From assembly GCF_016906535.1 (NCBI RefSeq), contig NC_057381.1, positions 930,001-994,000 of the forward strand: a DNA stretch of 64,000 nt, written 5' to 3'. The notes under the pieces are model-generated. The model had not been told where the DNA came from and ran no database searches. It worked only from the letters and a program-made list of their open reading frames with translations. Below are positions 37,219 through 50,983 of this stretch, one piece after another (the first letter of the stretch is position 1; every line of letters begins with the position of its first letter). The stretch comes from Rhizoctonia solani. Its lineage: Eukaryota > Basidiomycota > Agaricomycetes > Cantharellales > Ceratobasidiaceae. The translations under genes and the position numbers were made by a program.

Positions 37219-38487
37219 ATGGAGTCCATGTGCGGCAAGTTTCCTTTGGCGAACCGACCCAAGTTGACTCGTCGCAAGAGGAAGAATTTGAGCCTCACGC
37301 CCGGCGCGTCGATCACTATGCCTGATAGGCCACGAAGAGGGGGGAGCTCCCCTACAACGGAGCCCGCAAATAGTGAGTTTGATGGCTTATCACTCTTGCA
37401 AAATATTAATCACATCTGAAGCATCGGAGGAGACGATTACTGGTACATCATCTACTACCCAGGCCTCATCCACATTTCTTTCTGTTCCTGGCCCCCATAG
37501 GAGGGCGAAGGGGACTAAGCAAAGTCGAAAGCGTGGTGGAAACCCTTATAGTTGGATGTCTTCTGATGTAAGTGGCTCGCATCAGCACTGTAAATGCGCC
37601 GAGACTAAGTTGCCCCTTGGCTGACCAAGGATAACCCTTCGTCTCCAACAACTGATGAGGCCCTTCCCATCACTCCTCACTCGGATATGTCTTCAACTTT
37701 CTCGGCATCTCCTCCGCTGTCAGCTCGACCACTGCAGTCGCCCGTATTTGGACGAAGAAATGCAATATCCGCTGGCCCTCGTGGGGCACAGATTGGGTTT
37801 CTTCCCGAAGGTCGCAGCTATAGCCCAGCTGGTGGGCCTCTGGTCCCAACTAGTACTTGGCCTCAAATGACGGGGGGACCAAGTCATTTTCCTGCTATGT
37901 CATTCGATGGGCTTGCTCATACACAGTCTGACGGTGCCCTTTCTACCCATAGTCGGGTCCTCGATCAACGTATAGGTGCTGAGTACAATCAACCTAATCT
38001 TGGGTTGCCTCAAAATATTCTGCCCTATGATATCAGCCAATCATCATCTTATTCAACGACTTTTATGAGGCCTGTCGTACCCGGCCAATCTTGTCAACTT
38101 TTTGATCAGCCATCCGGAGATCGTACTGAGCCCTCCCTGCCTACTCAGACCTTCATTTGGCAGGATTTCACGTCAAACCATCCGCCTATCAACGGGGCCG
38201 AAAATCATCGTATCACCAATAGTAATTTCGATCCAGAACTACCCAATGCTATGCTTCCTCCCAACATAGTTACAACAGGTTACGGCGGATCGTATGTCAA
38301 TGTGAATTCACCCAATCCAGAGTTCAGTTCCTCGAGACTTTCGACTGAATCTATGGCTACATTTATGGCCGGCCCGGATACCGAGAGTCCTTCGCAGGGT
38401 ATTTCTATGGGTCCTTACCAAGTGCCCACTCCTTCATCGCACGAGAACGTACATTCTCTTGCCTCTTTGGCGTTCAAACGCTTTTAA
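37219..38487 (+). CDS. Ser/Pro-rich hypothetical protein, possibly nuclear
   Basis: Not recognised. Three exons fit: ATG at 37219 (MESMCGKFPLANRPKLTRRK, very basic), an intron starting GTGAGT near 37371, a second exon ASEETITGTSSTTQASSTFL with a basic KGTKQSRKRGG patch, and an intron starting GTAAGT near 37568. A long last exon follows, Ser/Pro/Asn/Gln-rich, ending SLASLAFKRF at the TAA near 38487. Two basic clusters and a low-complexity polar C-terminus resemble a transcriptional regulator, but no DNA-binding domain is visible, so the role is open. Confidence 0.55.
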
Positions 38488-40219
38488 TTGACACAATGAA
38501 TTGAAGAGATTAATTATACATTTTCGTAGAAATTTCATCTCCTTGCTTTTTCCTGCTCAGTATATTGGACAATGGTCTACACGACCGCTATGCTCATTTC
38601 GGACTGTTATCTCGTAGTCTATCTTGCCTCTGCGGACTATGTTCTTATATGAATTGTTTCTCACGGATGTATTTCTCATTTTCTATTTCTATAGACTCGA
38701 ACTAATTCATAATAAATTTGTTTCTTCAATTGCACTAGCACAAAGGTTATTGACTACAGGCTTAATCTAACTCCCACAGGTAGCTAACAAAGGTTACCTA
38801 AGCCTCGTTGGGCTTGTCGGCACGACAACTCTGAGGTGGCGAGGTCAAGCTCTAAGCCTCGTGGGAAAATAAACGATAGAGCAAGGCGGTTATCCCTGTC
38901 AAACCAGCCCAGGTGTACAAAAGTAAAACGAGCAAAACAAAACAATGCATCTACTTCAATATAAGCAAAACCGGTAGTAGTGATCCTCCCTTTTACAAGT
39001 AGCTGAGGGCCCCGTTGTTCCCAGAGTGGTAGAGGTGCAGGCTGAGAGTGAAACATAATGAGTGACCAGAGGGTTCATCCACATGATGTTTGAATAGGTA
39101 ATAGAGCTAGATCAAGCCCAGTAAGAACAATTTAGCTCAAAGCACGAGATAAGTTCCATTGATATGGCTTTGCCCTCAGAGTATTTCACAGCAGACTTTT
39201 GGCCCTCGAACCATGGCGGCGAGAGATTTAGGATAAGTCATTCAGACCATGATGTGAGCCGCTAGATAGTAACTTAGTACGTAGGGAGAGCCGGATTACG
39301 AGGAGGAAACATTTGGTGTCTTGAACTGAAGTGGCAGAGGGCAAGTCCGCGTGTTTCTTGCGAGTAGGATCAGCAGCCAACATGGATATAGGGCGACTTC
39401 TCCGTAGGGGCGTCTATTTGCCTTATCACGTGAGGTTGGGCCCGCACATTTTATATTTTCTGGCGCATTAACCCCTTGCATTCAGTAGATGGAATTACTC
39501 CGGAACCGAAGCTGTTGGGACAACGAAGTCGCAAAGAGGATACAAGGTTTAGACGAACCACATCTGAAGTAAAAGCGTTGGACAGCGATTTGGTTAGTGG
39601 TTGTGTATAGCCTTGAAAGTGAGAACTCGCGGCTCAAGAAGTTGGCCGATGGGTGGTAGTAAGATTAATTAGCCAAAGAAGCTGCTGTTTTACCTTCTTA
39701 TTACATCACGAATATTATTTATAGGGGTTCAATCTTGGTGGCGAGGAGCACTATTCGCAAGTATAGACGCTGTTGCTGCTGTTGGTACCAGCGAACAGGC
39801 ATATATACTTACAAATATAGATAACCTCAGCCTGATATTGTAGTGGGATTGTATAGATCCGGGCTCTCTCAAGTACGGCTTACACAAGTATATCTGCATA
39901 TAGTCGCATATAGCGGCATCCCTATTTGCTTTCTAACAAGTGGGCTCGATCAAGATTGGTTATTATCGATTGCACATGGGTGGTGGATGGTTGGAAAGTA
40001 AATGATTAACAAAATCTGCTATGTATCAGTGTGGTGTAGGCCGAAGAGGGCGAGCGAAATTTGATTTTTATAAATACTCTGTTCATAACTGCTTGAATAT
40101 TTAAAACGTGTCACACGCGCGCGGCTCAATCATCCAACGAAGAACACATTATGGAAGGCATATTGGTGGTATATACAGATTACAAGCTTATTTCCTGGTT
40201 CATACATAAGGTAAATTCA
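38488..40219. other. Intergenic, no supported gene
   Basis: No coding structure or repeat recognised; contains convergent 3' ends of the flanking genes. Confidence 0.5.
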
Positions 40220-41210
40220 CTAGTGGGTGCTGGTGGCTGGGCTTGCATCGCTAATCTTGGTCGAAGTCAACCCTTCTGCCAGTTTATTAACAGCCTTGTC
40301 ATCCACTTTCTCAGGAGGTGGAGCACCTCCTTCGGTAGTAACATGGTGCGACTCCGTCTTGGGCTCCGCAGGGTAAGAAATAGTAGCAGGGGAGGCGATC
40401 TGACTCGACACTGACGGGGTCTCTGTAGAAGCAGAGGAAGCTGACCCAGCGGTAGCGGTGGTAGAAGATATCGATGGCGCAGATGCTGCAGGCGTGTCAA
40501 CGACGGGATCGGAGGCGAGTGGGTTAGGAGCATTATCGCTTTGTGATTTTAAAGCAGTATCTTTGTAAGACGGAGTAGTAGGGCGGGGTGATTCAGAGTG
40601 AGGTTTAGCGGTGGATTGTGTAGATTGACCTGTAGCAGCAAGCTGAGCTTGGGCTGTCGCCAAAACACCCTTCGTGGTTTGTAATGCAGATACAGCAACC
40701 CCGGTAAGAGTGTTTGTTAAGCCACCTGCGTGGGGGCCTTCATGTCCAGTAGTTCGAACATGAGCGGTAGAATGGGTGGTTGTTGCGCCAAGGCGCTCCT
40801 GGCCGGCGGAGACATAGGTTTGAGCTTTGCCAAGTGCAGCACCAACTAGATCGCGGGCTTGTTCCATGTAAGATGCGGTGGTAGCTTTGGCCTGCTCAAC
40901 ATCTGCTTTTCCTTCGGCGACGGCTTCTTCCTTCTTGACGCGAGCTTCGTTTGCTGCTGCATCGACCTATATATAGGGTTATGATCAGAAAAGATGATAG
41001 GTAGTGATAGTGATAGACCAACTTTAGACTGAAAATCGTCTTGAGATTCCGTAGCCCCTTCTTTCACGATATTGCTGACGTCGCTCGTCTCTTGCTTTGC
41101 GCGCCTGTATGAGGACAATATATGTACAATATCAGAGCTACTATGTTACACCATGCTTACTCGGCGGTATAGGTAGTTGATTGCACGGATGCAGCGGTAA
41201 AGTTGGACAT
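40220..41210 (-). CDS. LEA-like, Ala/Ser/Thr-rich stress-type protein
   Basis: The ATG at 41210 opens MSNFTAASVQSTTYTAE. Two GT-AG introns (about 41162-41106 and about 41023-40967) join it to QETSDVSNIVKEGATESQDD and then ANEARVKKEEAVAEGKADVE. Alternating Ala/Lys/Glu/Gln residues (ARDLVGAALGKAQTYVSAGQ) look like amphipathic LEA or CsbD-type helices. The C-terminal half is disordered, rich in Ser, Thr, Pro and Ala. There is no signal peptide or membrane segment. Proteins of this composition are often linked to desiccation or stress tolerance; that is inference from composition. Confidence 0.65.
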
Positions 41211-41804
41211 AGTTGTATAGTATAGATCCCAAGCTTGTGGTTGTGGTTGTGGCTCGATGTACGCTATCCGAGGGAGGATCGCGTTCTTATAGGGAGGCCC
41301 GAATCAATTTATAACGTTTTGACGCCATCAGGTACGGGAGGTGACGTCATCTGGTGGTTCAGGGCTGAGGCAGGATTACAAGTCTTAAGAAGGCTGGTGT
41401 AGTAATTAACAACAGTAATACAATTGGAAAATATTTGAAGGGTATGTGTAAAAGGTGTATCTCAATTCAATTACGAGGTGCGTCCGGGTGATTCACTGAA
41501 ATCCTCGAACTCAACAATAACTGGGCCCTAATTATTGGCTTTGAAGATCCATGAGGCTAGAGTTTTTCGAGGCGCACAATTGTTGTATTTTATCGCTCTT
41601 ATCTATGTGTATACATATGTTAAAATTTTAAATACACGCTGTTACCCTGTAGACTCCCAAACTCAAGTATGGACGACTGACAGATACAACAACGATATAT
41701 AACCCGAGAAGACACCTTGAAAAACTGTTTTATACGCCATATGCGCCCTCGCTGATTCATCCTGAATTGTTGACTCGGCTCACATTTATTCATCGTCTTT
41801 TCCT
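41211..41804. other. Spacer between convergent and tandem minus-strand genes
   Basis: No gene recognised. The 5' region of the LEA-like gene lies at the left edge; the remainder is 3' sequence of the zinc-finger gene. Confidence 0.45.
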
Positions 41805-42848
41805 TTATCCTTTGCTCGTGTTCGTATTCGTGTTCGTGTTCATATTCGTGCTCGTCATCATACTGTTCCTCTTGTTCGTCTTCTTCTGGCTCTCGCTTAA
41901 TCTCCGCTTCATTTTCCCTTTCTGTACCCTCAGCCTCTGTTCCAGCCCCTGACTTTCTTTGGCACGTGCTTTTTCTTCTGCACGCATTTTCTTGTACATT
42001 ATGCTGTATAGTTGTTTGCGGATAAAAGGTGAGCGCATATAGAACATTGCAGTGACCACTTACTTGCAATATTTACCCTGGGGCTGTTGACGGTGACGAG
42101 CAACAGCATCAAGGCGCGAGTAGACTTTGCCACACACTTCGCAAGCGTAAGATTGTCCACGTCCTGCACATCTATCTAGTGCCGCCTGAGCTTTGGAAAC
42201 CGCCACTTCATCCAGTTTTTCTTTGGCATAGCTGAGGTCAATCTCAAAATGGGGGCGCTGATGTCGACGTAAGTCTGAGAGACGAGTGCAAGTTTCCTTG
42301 CAAGGCTCTTGTTCAGGAAATTGTAGCGGAACCCAGCGACAGCTAAAATTCGGAGCCTCATTTGGTAGCGAGTCGTATTCTCCTGAGGACCCTTCTCTTC
42401 CCGAAGATCTTGTACGCGGAGTCCTTCGGTGTCGAAGAGCCACGGCGCCCCTCACTCCACGGATCATACTTGGACCAGGGCTTGGGCCAGGTGAGCTTTG
42501 ACTGTGTTGGCTCCTATCGTCCGGCTCCGATGCCAGACGTACAAACTTCGATGCCGAGCCGGGAGGTGATATACTGATTTCGATATCTTCAGGTTCCCAG
42601 TCGGCGTCTCTATCACTAAGTGAGTCTTCTTCTTGAATTTGGAGATTGGAGGCACCGGGTGATTCTCGTGCTCGACGTTTTCCTAGAAGCTTCTCAGACG
42701 TTTGGCCGGTGTCCACTACTGTTGTCGTGAGCCTGAAGAGCATGCGCATACAAGACAAAGTCAAAGAGATACCATTTGTAGTCTCAGAGTCTGTATCTTT
42801 CCCTGGCTCGTTGTGGTCCGCTGAGAGACCTTGAGATGAAGAAGCCAT
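41805..42848 (-). CDS. C2H2 zinc-finger protein
   Basis: Starts MASSSQGLSADHNEPGKDTD at the ATG of 42848. An in-frame intron probably removes the stretch after TTNG (about 42776-42738). The middle is acidic and Ser/Pro-rich (SQHSQSSPGPSPGP). A first Cys/His group (CRW, CKETC, HQRPH) is followed by a canonical finger YACEVCGKVYSRLDAVARH ending QPQGKYC. After a GT-AG intron near 42060-41999 the tail is very basic, then a short-codon tandem repeat encodes alternating Asn-Thr. The alternative frame of the last exon would give a Glu/His/Tyr repeat, so the exact acceptor is uncertain. Probably a nuclear DNA-binding protein; no target is known. Confidence 0.7.
41812..41860. repeat. Hexanucleotide-like tandem repeat (TTCGTG/TTCGTA)
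   Basis: Imperfect tandem repeat of six-base units inside the last exon of the zinc-finger gene. It encodes either Asn-Thr or Glu-His/Glu-Tyr dipeptides depending on frame. Confidence 0.7.
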
Positions 42849-44576
42849 CACTTAAATTGTTTATGGAGATGCAAGTGGATAGATAGGGTGCACAAAGTAT
42901 TAAAGAGAGCCCTCTTTCGACCGACCGCTCACATGGACATGGGCTTAGGGCTTCAGGGAATGATGGTATATTATCATGAAGAACTCTTTCAAACTCAGCC
43001 CGATGGTACTAAAACATGGGCATGTTTGTTCTCTCGAGGAGGATATGTGCTGGGTAAAAAAATCGTCCCCCGGGTCCTAAAATCTAGCGCGTGCTTGAGA
43101 AACCAGAGTCTAGCTCCGACTATACATATCGAAGGGAAAGCTGGAGTGAGGTGTTGAGTTGATACCGGCAACGAATATGAGCGTTCATGGGATGCGTGGC
43201 TGGTCGCATGGCAGCTGTTCCGGTTAGAGGGCGCCTTCGGGCTATACCTATGTGGCACCTCGGCTCTCACTATGGGTACTGTGCAAGACATTCAACATTG
43301 ACCTGTTAAGGGTTCAAAACTGGTGGCGAACGACCGGGGTGGGGATGATGGGAGGGAGAGGGTTTCAGCTATGGGGAGCGGCAAGAGCAGGCGACGCACA
43401 TATATTGTTCAAATACGCCAAATCCTTTGGTATATTCAAGTGGCGCTAGTGATACTGTTTATCCTGTTGGTATACCGACAAAAAATGTCGATCTTACAGG
43501 GATAAGATAGATTATCATGGGACTCTGTTGGGGGGATTGGAACGGCAGCGTCTATATCTCTGAAACGAATACCTGGGTACTCGCACTTGGCTTACGGCTA
43601 ATCATGCTGGGAACGCTCACGAGAGTTGCTGGAGTGTAGATTGGGGGGATGGTGGTAAAAGGGAAAGAGATGGCTTAGTTAGGAACGTAAGACGGCGCGG
43701 ATACCCATTGCGAATATTGTATCTTCGGCCGGGGCGTATGAATGGCCGACAAGCTCTTAGATAGACCCTTTGCTGGCCATAGTACGGGGTGCAGCGGAGT
43801 GCGAAATATTATTTTACACAAATCCTTCGATCACAGCGCATTTGTCCACTATGCTCAAGGCTTGAAGTAACATAGAAGCGAGAGCTCATAAGCAGCAGGA
43901 TACAATCATTTATGTAACTGACGCCAACCAATATGATGGGTGCTGTTGACCCATGGTCAAGTATACTACGCTGAAAACTAAACGCTCAAAATACGAGTTC
44001 CATAAAAGCTGGTGATGACACTGAATCGAAGGGCGACAGGATTCCTTAGCGGCTGTGGTAACACCGATCGCTTCGATTTACGCCATACAATGGGTGAAAC
44101 CATCTGATAACAAAGTGGCTCTGTTTGAGAACATTGGGCTGCTTCCATGCGAGCATCGTTCACAATATGTGTCCCGAAGACTCTGGCTCTGAGATGTTTG
44201 GGGCTTCAGGAGCACTTATAGTTATTCCCTAGTATGGCGTTATAAAAAAGGCAAGTTCCAGGAGGCTATAATCAAAATTAATCGTTCAATGCTTTCCTCA
44301 GAAGGTATAATTTTAGGCACTCAATCTATCTTACTTAATAATATCACGTGAGCTATTGGCGCTTACTCTGAGCGTGTTTGGAGGTTTCCTTCGTAACCGC
44401 GTTTGTGGCTCGGTGAGTCGGCATTGCTTGACTCAGGTTTATGCATCCTCACATTTGCCGGCACTCATCTGTACTGTGCATTTTGATACAAAATAACTGC
44501 CCGGCTGTATAGGTCCCTTCAGATTTGTTGCGATTGTTCTCACCGGGTCCCACAACATCCTACTTTTGCTGCAATT
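42849..44576. other. Intergenic, divergent 5' regions
   Basis: No supported gene. It separates the minus-strand zinc-finger gene from plus-strand RPB2. Confidence 0.5.
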
Positions 44577-47500
44577 ATGAGCGGAGGTAAGCGGAAGCCA
44601 CTGGTCCAGGACAGAGAACATAATTACCTACCTGATACTCGAAGCTGGATATGGCGCGTACAGTCAAGACTACGAGGATTATCGAGACCAGGACCAAGCA
44701 GATTACGACGTGGATGACTATGATGAAATCACGCAGGAGGATTGCTGGACGATCATAACATCGTTTTTCGATGAAAAGGGCCTTGTCAGGCAGCAATTGG
44801 ACTCCTTTGATGAGTTTGTACAAAATACTATGCAAGAATTGGTGGACGAGAGCGCGGATCTTATTCTAGATCAGAGCGACCAGCATACGGGTGCCGAAAA
44901 CGACGCCACTAAACGCTATGAGATTCGCTTTGGCCAGATTTACCTCAGCCGGCCAACGATAACTGAAGCGGATGGTAGCGTTGTACCTGTATTTCCTCAA
45001 GAAGCTCGCTTGAGGAATTTAACGTGGGTACTCAACTGTTGGATCAATGGTCCCTAGTTCGCTAACAGGTTTGCAGTTACTCAGCGCCTCTGTATGTCGA
45101 TATGACAAAACGTGTCTTGCATGGTTTCGAGGACGAAAATGGAGAAACTCAATTTCGGCCTGAAGGGAATGGGTTGGAGGAACGGGCGGACAAAGTTTGG
45201 ATAGGAAAGGTCGGTCGAAATATTCCTCTCTGCGTAAAGTTCGTTCTCATCCTTGCGAGTTAGGTCCCTATCATGCTTCGCTCTGGATTTTGCATCCTTA
45301 AAGGCCTTGAGTCGAAGGACCTCTATGATTTGAATGAATGTCCCCTTGACCAGGGAGGCTACTTCATTATCAATGGTTCCGAGAAGGTTTTGATTGCACA
45401 GGAGCGGATGGCTGGAAATCACGTTTATGTGTTTGCCAAGGCCCAACCTTCTCCCATCTCGTTCCTTAGTGAGATTCGGAGTGCGGTCGAAAAAGGCGGC
45501 AAGACGATAAGTACTATGCAGGTGAAGATGTTTCATAGGAATCAAGATAAAACTGTGAGTTTATCCTTAATCTGACGTTAAGATACTAGAACTTTGTTCC
45601 AGCTTGGGAACGTAATTCGAGCATCTCTTCCTTACATCAAGAACGATATTCCAATATGGGTTGTTTTTCGCGCACTTGGGGTTACTTCCGATCGTGACAT
45701 TCTGGAACACATCTGCTACGACCGGGATGATACTTCAATGCTCGAGATGCTTAAACCGTGCATTGACGAAGGATTTGTGATCCAGGAGCGTATCGTAAGT
45801 GGCTGTCGTAGGTGACATGTTAGAGCTCACCTGAACAGATCCACTGAGGACAGAATGCACTGGACTTTATTGGGTCACGTGGAACTACGACGGGTTTGAA
45901 CAAGGAAAAGCGGTTGCGCTATGCACAGGAGATTCTACAAAAAGAAATGCTGCCACACATCTCAATGGCAGAGGGCTCTGAAACTAAGAAGGCCTTCTTC
46001 TTTGGGTACATGATTCACCGACTGCTTCTTGCTGCGCTTGATCGCCGCGAACTTGATGATCGTGATCACTTCGGTAAAAAGCGCCTGGATCTAGCGGGAC
46101 CACTGTTGGCTAGTCTCTTTCGTATGTTGTTCAGGAAGCTTACCAAAGATGTATATCGATATCTACAAAAGGCAAGCTACCTCGTTTTTCAACGTAATGT
46201 TATCCTAATATAATCCTACTTAGTGCGTCGAATCGAACCGCGAATTCCAGCTTCGTTTGGCAGTTAAGGCCAATACTATAACCAATGGCCTTAAATATTC
46301 CCTTGCCACTGGCAACTGGGGCGACCAAAAGAAGTCCATGTCGGCTAAAGCAGGCGTGTCTCAAGTGCTAAATCGATATACCTTTGCGTCTACACTCTCG
46401 CATCTCAGACGTTGCAACACCCCACTCGGAAGAGAGGGCAAGATAGCCAAGCCACGTCAATTACACAACACCCATTGGGGTATGGTCTGTCCTGCAGAGA
46501 CTCCAGAGGGACAGGCATGCGGCCTCGTAAAAAACCTATCGTTGATGTCGTGCATCTCTGTTGGATCTTTGTCTGGGCCGGTTATCGAGTTTTTGGAAGA
46601 GTGGGGCTTGGAGAGCCTAGAAGAGAACGTGGCAACCGGCAACTCTGCTTCTGCGACCAAAGTCTTTGTGAATGGTGTCTGGCTCGGTATTCACCGCGAC
46701 GCTCCTAACTTGGTCAAAACCCTACACCGATTACGGCGCATGGATCACATCAATTCGGAAGTCAGTATTGTTCGCGATATCCGCGAGAAGGAACTCCGTA
46801 TCTACACTGATGCAGGCCGCATCTGCCGACCTTTGTTTATTGTCGACGAGCAACAGAAACTCACCCTCAAAAAGAAGCACGTTGAATGGCTACAGAATGG
46901 GGTCGATGAAGAAGGCCAGGAATTCAAATGGAAGCAATTAGTCAAGCGTGCGTAATCGAACTACTTGACGCAGACGAAGAGGAGACTGTTATGATCAGCA
47001 TGACTCCCGAGGATCTCGAGAACTCAAGGCGTATAGAGGGAGGAGGGTATGTTTCCAACGTGAACGATCCCGATTGGGATCCATCTGGCACCGCGCGTGT
47101 CAAGAGTGTACCCAATATCCACACTTGGACACATTGCGAGATTCATCCCAGCATGATTCTTGGTATTTGTGCGAGCATCATCCCATTCCCGGATCATAAT
47201 CAGGTCAGTCTCCCTACACATAGGCATGCGTTCATTTGCTTATGCGTTGGAATAGTCGCCCCGTAACACTTACCAATCCGCTATGGGTAAGCAAGCAATG
47301 GGTATTTACCTCACGAATTATCAAATTCGTATGGACACGATGGCGAACATTCTATACTATCCCCAAAAGCCACTTGCAACGACTCGATCAATGGAATACC
47401 TAAAGTTTCGAGAGCTACCCGCCGGTCAAAATGCCATCGTTGCTATTCTCTGCTACAGTGGCTATAATCAAGAAGATTCAGTCATTATGAATCAAAGCTC

Positions 47501-48798
47501 AATTGACAGAGGATTGTTCCGTAGCATGTACTATCGAAGCTATATGGATATCGAGAAGAAGGCTGGCGTCTTAAATTTGGAGGAGTTCGAAAAGCCCACC
47601 CGAGATACCACACTTCGCATGAAACACGGTACCTATGACAAGTTGGAAGCTGATGGCTTCATCGCACCTGGAACTGGTGTGACGGGTGAAGATATTATTA
47701 TCGGCAAAACAGCCCCCTTGCAGGCAGATAGCGAAGAGCTTGGACAGCGCACTCGTAGTCATACCAAACGCGACGTTTCCACTCCGCTCAAGAGCACAGA
47801 GAATGGAATTGTTGACCAAGTGCTTATTACGACCAACCACGAGGGTCACAAGTTTGTCAAAGTTCGTGTGCGTTCGACACGTGTTCCACAGACTGGAGAC
47901 AAGTTCGCTTCCCGGCACGGTCAGAAGGGTACAATTGGGATTACCTATCGCCAGGAAGATATGCCCTTTACTGCTGAAGGAATTACGCCCGACTTGATCA
48001 TCAACCCACACGCCATTCCTTCCCGAATGACCATCGGCCATCTTGTCGAGTGTTTACTCAGTAAGGTTGCGACCTTGTTGGGTAACGAAGGGATGCGACA
48101 CCTTTTACCGAGCTCACAGTAGATTCGGTATCTCAACTCTTGCAGCAAAAGGGTTACCAATCACGCGGCCTCGAGGTCATGTATCACGGTCACACGGGGA
48201 AGAAGCTACAGGCGCAAGTATACTTTGGTCCAACGTATTATCAACGCTTGAAGCACATGGTAGACGATAAGATCCACTCTCGCGCTCGTGGTCCTGTTCA
48301 GATTTTGACTCGCCAGCCAGTCGAAGGTCGTAGTCGTGATGGAGGTCTTCGATTTGGGGAGATGGAGGTGAGGCTGAGATTGGCACAGCACTATTTTCAC
48401 GTGGCTAATTTAATTGCTGTTTAGCGTGATTGCATGATTTCTCATGGCATTGCCGGGTTTTTGAAGGAGCTCTATTCGAGGCTAGTGATGCCTATAGGCT
48501 GCATGTCTGTGACATGTGAGTCCTCCTACCTTAGGATCTCTAGACTCTTTTTGACCACCCGCTTGCAGATGCGGACTCACAGCCATTGCGAACTTAAAGA
48601 AACAGACGTTTGAGTGCCGAGCCTGCAAGAACAAGGTCGCAATATCGCAACTGCACATTCCATATGCTGCAAAGTTACTTATCCAAGTGAGTTGGCTGGA
48701 GTCGCCCTATCTCCGGTATCGCTAAACCCTTTTAGGAACTACAAAGTATGAATATCGCGGCACGGCTGTACTCTACGTCCACTGGGCGAGTCCGATGA
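44577..48798 (+). CDS. RPB2: RNA polymerase II second-largest subunit
   Basis: Core catalytic subunit of nuclear RNA polymerase II. The ATG at 44577 with a first exon of 10 coding bases joins to [15 protein letters not shown]. Family motifs run throughout: [104 protein letters not shown], and the C-terminal zinc site [13 protein letters not shown] with CRACKNK, ending STSTGRVR. Introns are short; one at 46172-46223 has a GC donor. Three positions need one extra base to stay in the conserved frame: near 46948 (K-R-G-V-I-E expected), near 48088 (N-E-G-D-A expected) and near 48473 (K-E-R-L-F expected). Everything else is full length and conserved, so consensus errors are more likely than decay. 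Confidence 0.97.
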
Positions 48799-48947
48799 TC
48801 TTAGGTATATTAATCACAGCATGTAATAGGGTTCATGTCGCTTTCCAATGTACACGTTCTGATGTAGGAATCGAAAATCATAAGCACATGCGATCAAATA
48901 AAATCGATGTACAGGTATACAACCCAGTATAGATCCAGGTCGTGCGC

Positions 48948-50983
48948 TTATACATCTACGCGGATTCGCTGCAGGATCGGAATAATGCGGTCCCATTCCT
49001 CCATTGCCGACTTATACAGCTCGATTTGGCCGTCGGCGAGATTCCCTAGCATTTCTTTCATCTCTGCTCGCTTAGCATGTTGGAAAATGGCGTGTTCTTT
49101 GAGAGTTTCGTCACTAAACGCGTTAGAAACCTCGTTGGCATTGGTAACAGCCTCTTCGAGCTGAAAGTGTGTGTGTAAGCGCGCTTCCTGCAATGTAGAA
49201 TGAAATACCCTGCTTGCCTCTTTTATTTTCTTATCCAATTTATCCATCCGCTCCACACGGCTCCGATCATCATCCGCACCTCTCAGAGCATCGACCTTCT
49301 CTCGCAAAAATTGTCCCAATCCAGCCCTACTTCCAGCCCTTCCGCTAATCAGAGCAGAAAGCCGATCGCGTTCGGCGGTTACTCCAGATAAATAGTCCGA
49401 GAGCTCTTCAAAGTCCAACTGCTTTTGGTCTCGCAAACGAAGTACAGCACGTTGCGTTTGTGCGTATTGATGTAAGGAGTGTAAGTGAGATAATAAAGGA
49501 TCGGCCGTGTCATGGGCCTGGAAAATCAAAATCAGAACATCAATATCAATGGAGCATGGAAAGTCGGAGAGTGCATTGCAACGTGCTCATGTATAGTCAA
49601 AAGCTGGGGATAATGGACCGGGCAGAACGATGGGCGAGATAAAAATAAACTCACGTTGTGCTTCAGAAGCGCAGAAAACTCGAGGAGCGTGTTGGAAAAA
49701 TGATTGAGCGGGTCTGTGATCCCAGACTCCAAGAAACCAAGGCCTTGGACTGCAACGGCAAGGTCATGGTAATCGGCGGCCATATCTAACAAAGAATTGA
49801 GTGTTAGCTCGGTCATATCGTACAAGCCGGTCCCCAGAATTCTCATGCCCTGTTCTGAGTGATGATAGGGCTTGTACTTGCCTATTGTGCGTGATCTGCT
49901 ACGACCCCAAAGTCTTTCTTGTATCGTTAAAGCTTCAATAAATCTATCGCCGGAGTCGCGCATATCAATAAAGCGGTCATCAGGCTTCCGAACCCGAGCA
50001 AACGCGTTCAGAAGCGTGTCAGAAACCGCGTCAAGTAGTTTCGCGGGTGATGCTGGGGAGCGGTCCCGGTCATCCGGATGAGGTGGATGGGTCAAATGAG
50101 CGTGCATCTGTACACTCTAGAGAAGTCGAGATGAGCACTGGAACGATACAAGTTACGCGGGAAGTAAAGAATCGAATGAATAGTATTCGACAACATGAGT
50201 TGATGTATTGGGGGTGATGATGCGTTGTGATTTGTGATAAATAAGTTTATGAAACATACCCATTCTGTGGACTCAAAGAACGCGCGAACGAGTGTACTCC
50301 GTTGAAGTGTAGGATGACGGGCCAACCGCTCGAGGAATCGGTGGAGACTACGAATTAATCATGAACATGAATCAAAAGTAGGCGAGCTGAACATTGGCTT
50401 ACTCGAGGCGACGCTTTTCGACAAACTCAGGACCAAAGCGGTCGCCAGTTAAGTACTCTGTTATACTCTAATTAATAAAAATCACACAACAAAAGCACAA
50501 TAAACTAACCCATCCGATGCTTGTCAGGTAACGGCGGCACCACGCATGCTGGAAAGTCTCTTGACAAATGTTCGCGAAGGAAAACGAAATCCTGGAACCT
50601 CCGACGAGCAGATGGATTACTTTGAGAGAATGTTGGCAAATTGGTCTAATATATGTTCGCTAAGGTTATGTCAGACTATCCATACAGTCGACTTACACGG
50701 GCTTCAACTTTGTATGATATGTAGACATCTTTCGTGCCATCGAGCTCCTTCACGGGGTCCTTGACTTGAACAAACAAATAGCCGCTCCATTTAGGTGTAC
50801 TCGCATCTCCGTCTCCGGTTGAGTCCACACTTTGTCTGTATCCGGGCCCACTGGCGCTTGATACTCCAGGCGTTTGCACAGGAGACGTGACAGTTTCGGT
50901 TTGGAACTCCGGGTCGTATGGATCTCGCACAGGCTCGGATGCCTGGGTGTCCAAGTAACACTGTCGAAAATATCTTCATCCAT
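48948..50983 (-). CDS. SNX4: Sorting nexin Snx4/Atg24 family
   Basis: PX-BAR sorting nexin acting in endosome-to-Golgi recycling and selective autophagy. The start MDEDIFDSVTW is followed by an acidic/Ser N-terminus, then a PX domain beginning SGYLFVQVKDPVKELDGT and continuing to EKRRLELHRFLERLARHPTL with LVRAFFESTEW. The BAR region follows, from AKLLDAVSDTLLNAFARVRK to the helices QLDFEELSDYLSGVTAERDR and AEMKEMLGNLADGQIELYKS. It ends RIIPILQRIRVDV at 48948. Several short GT-AG introns are needed. The first exon needs one extra G near 50951 (VTW|DTQ) to reach the PX frame. Tail-to-tail with RPB2, only about 150 bp apart. Confidence 0.92.
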
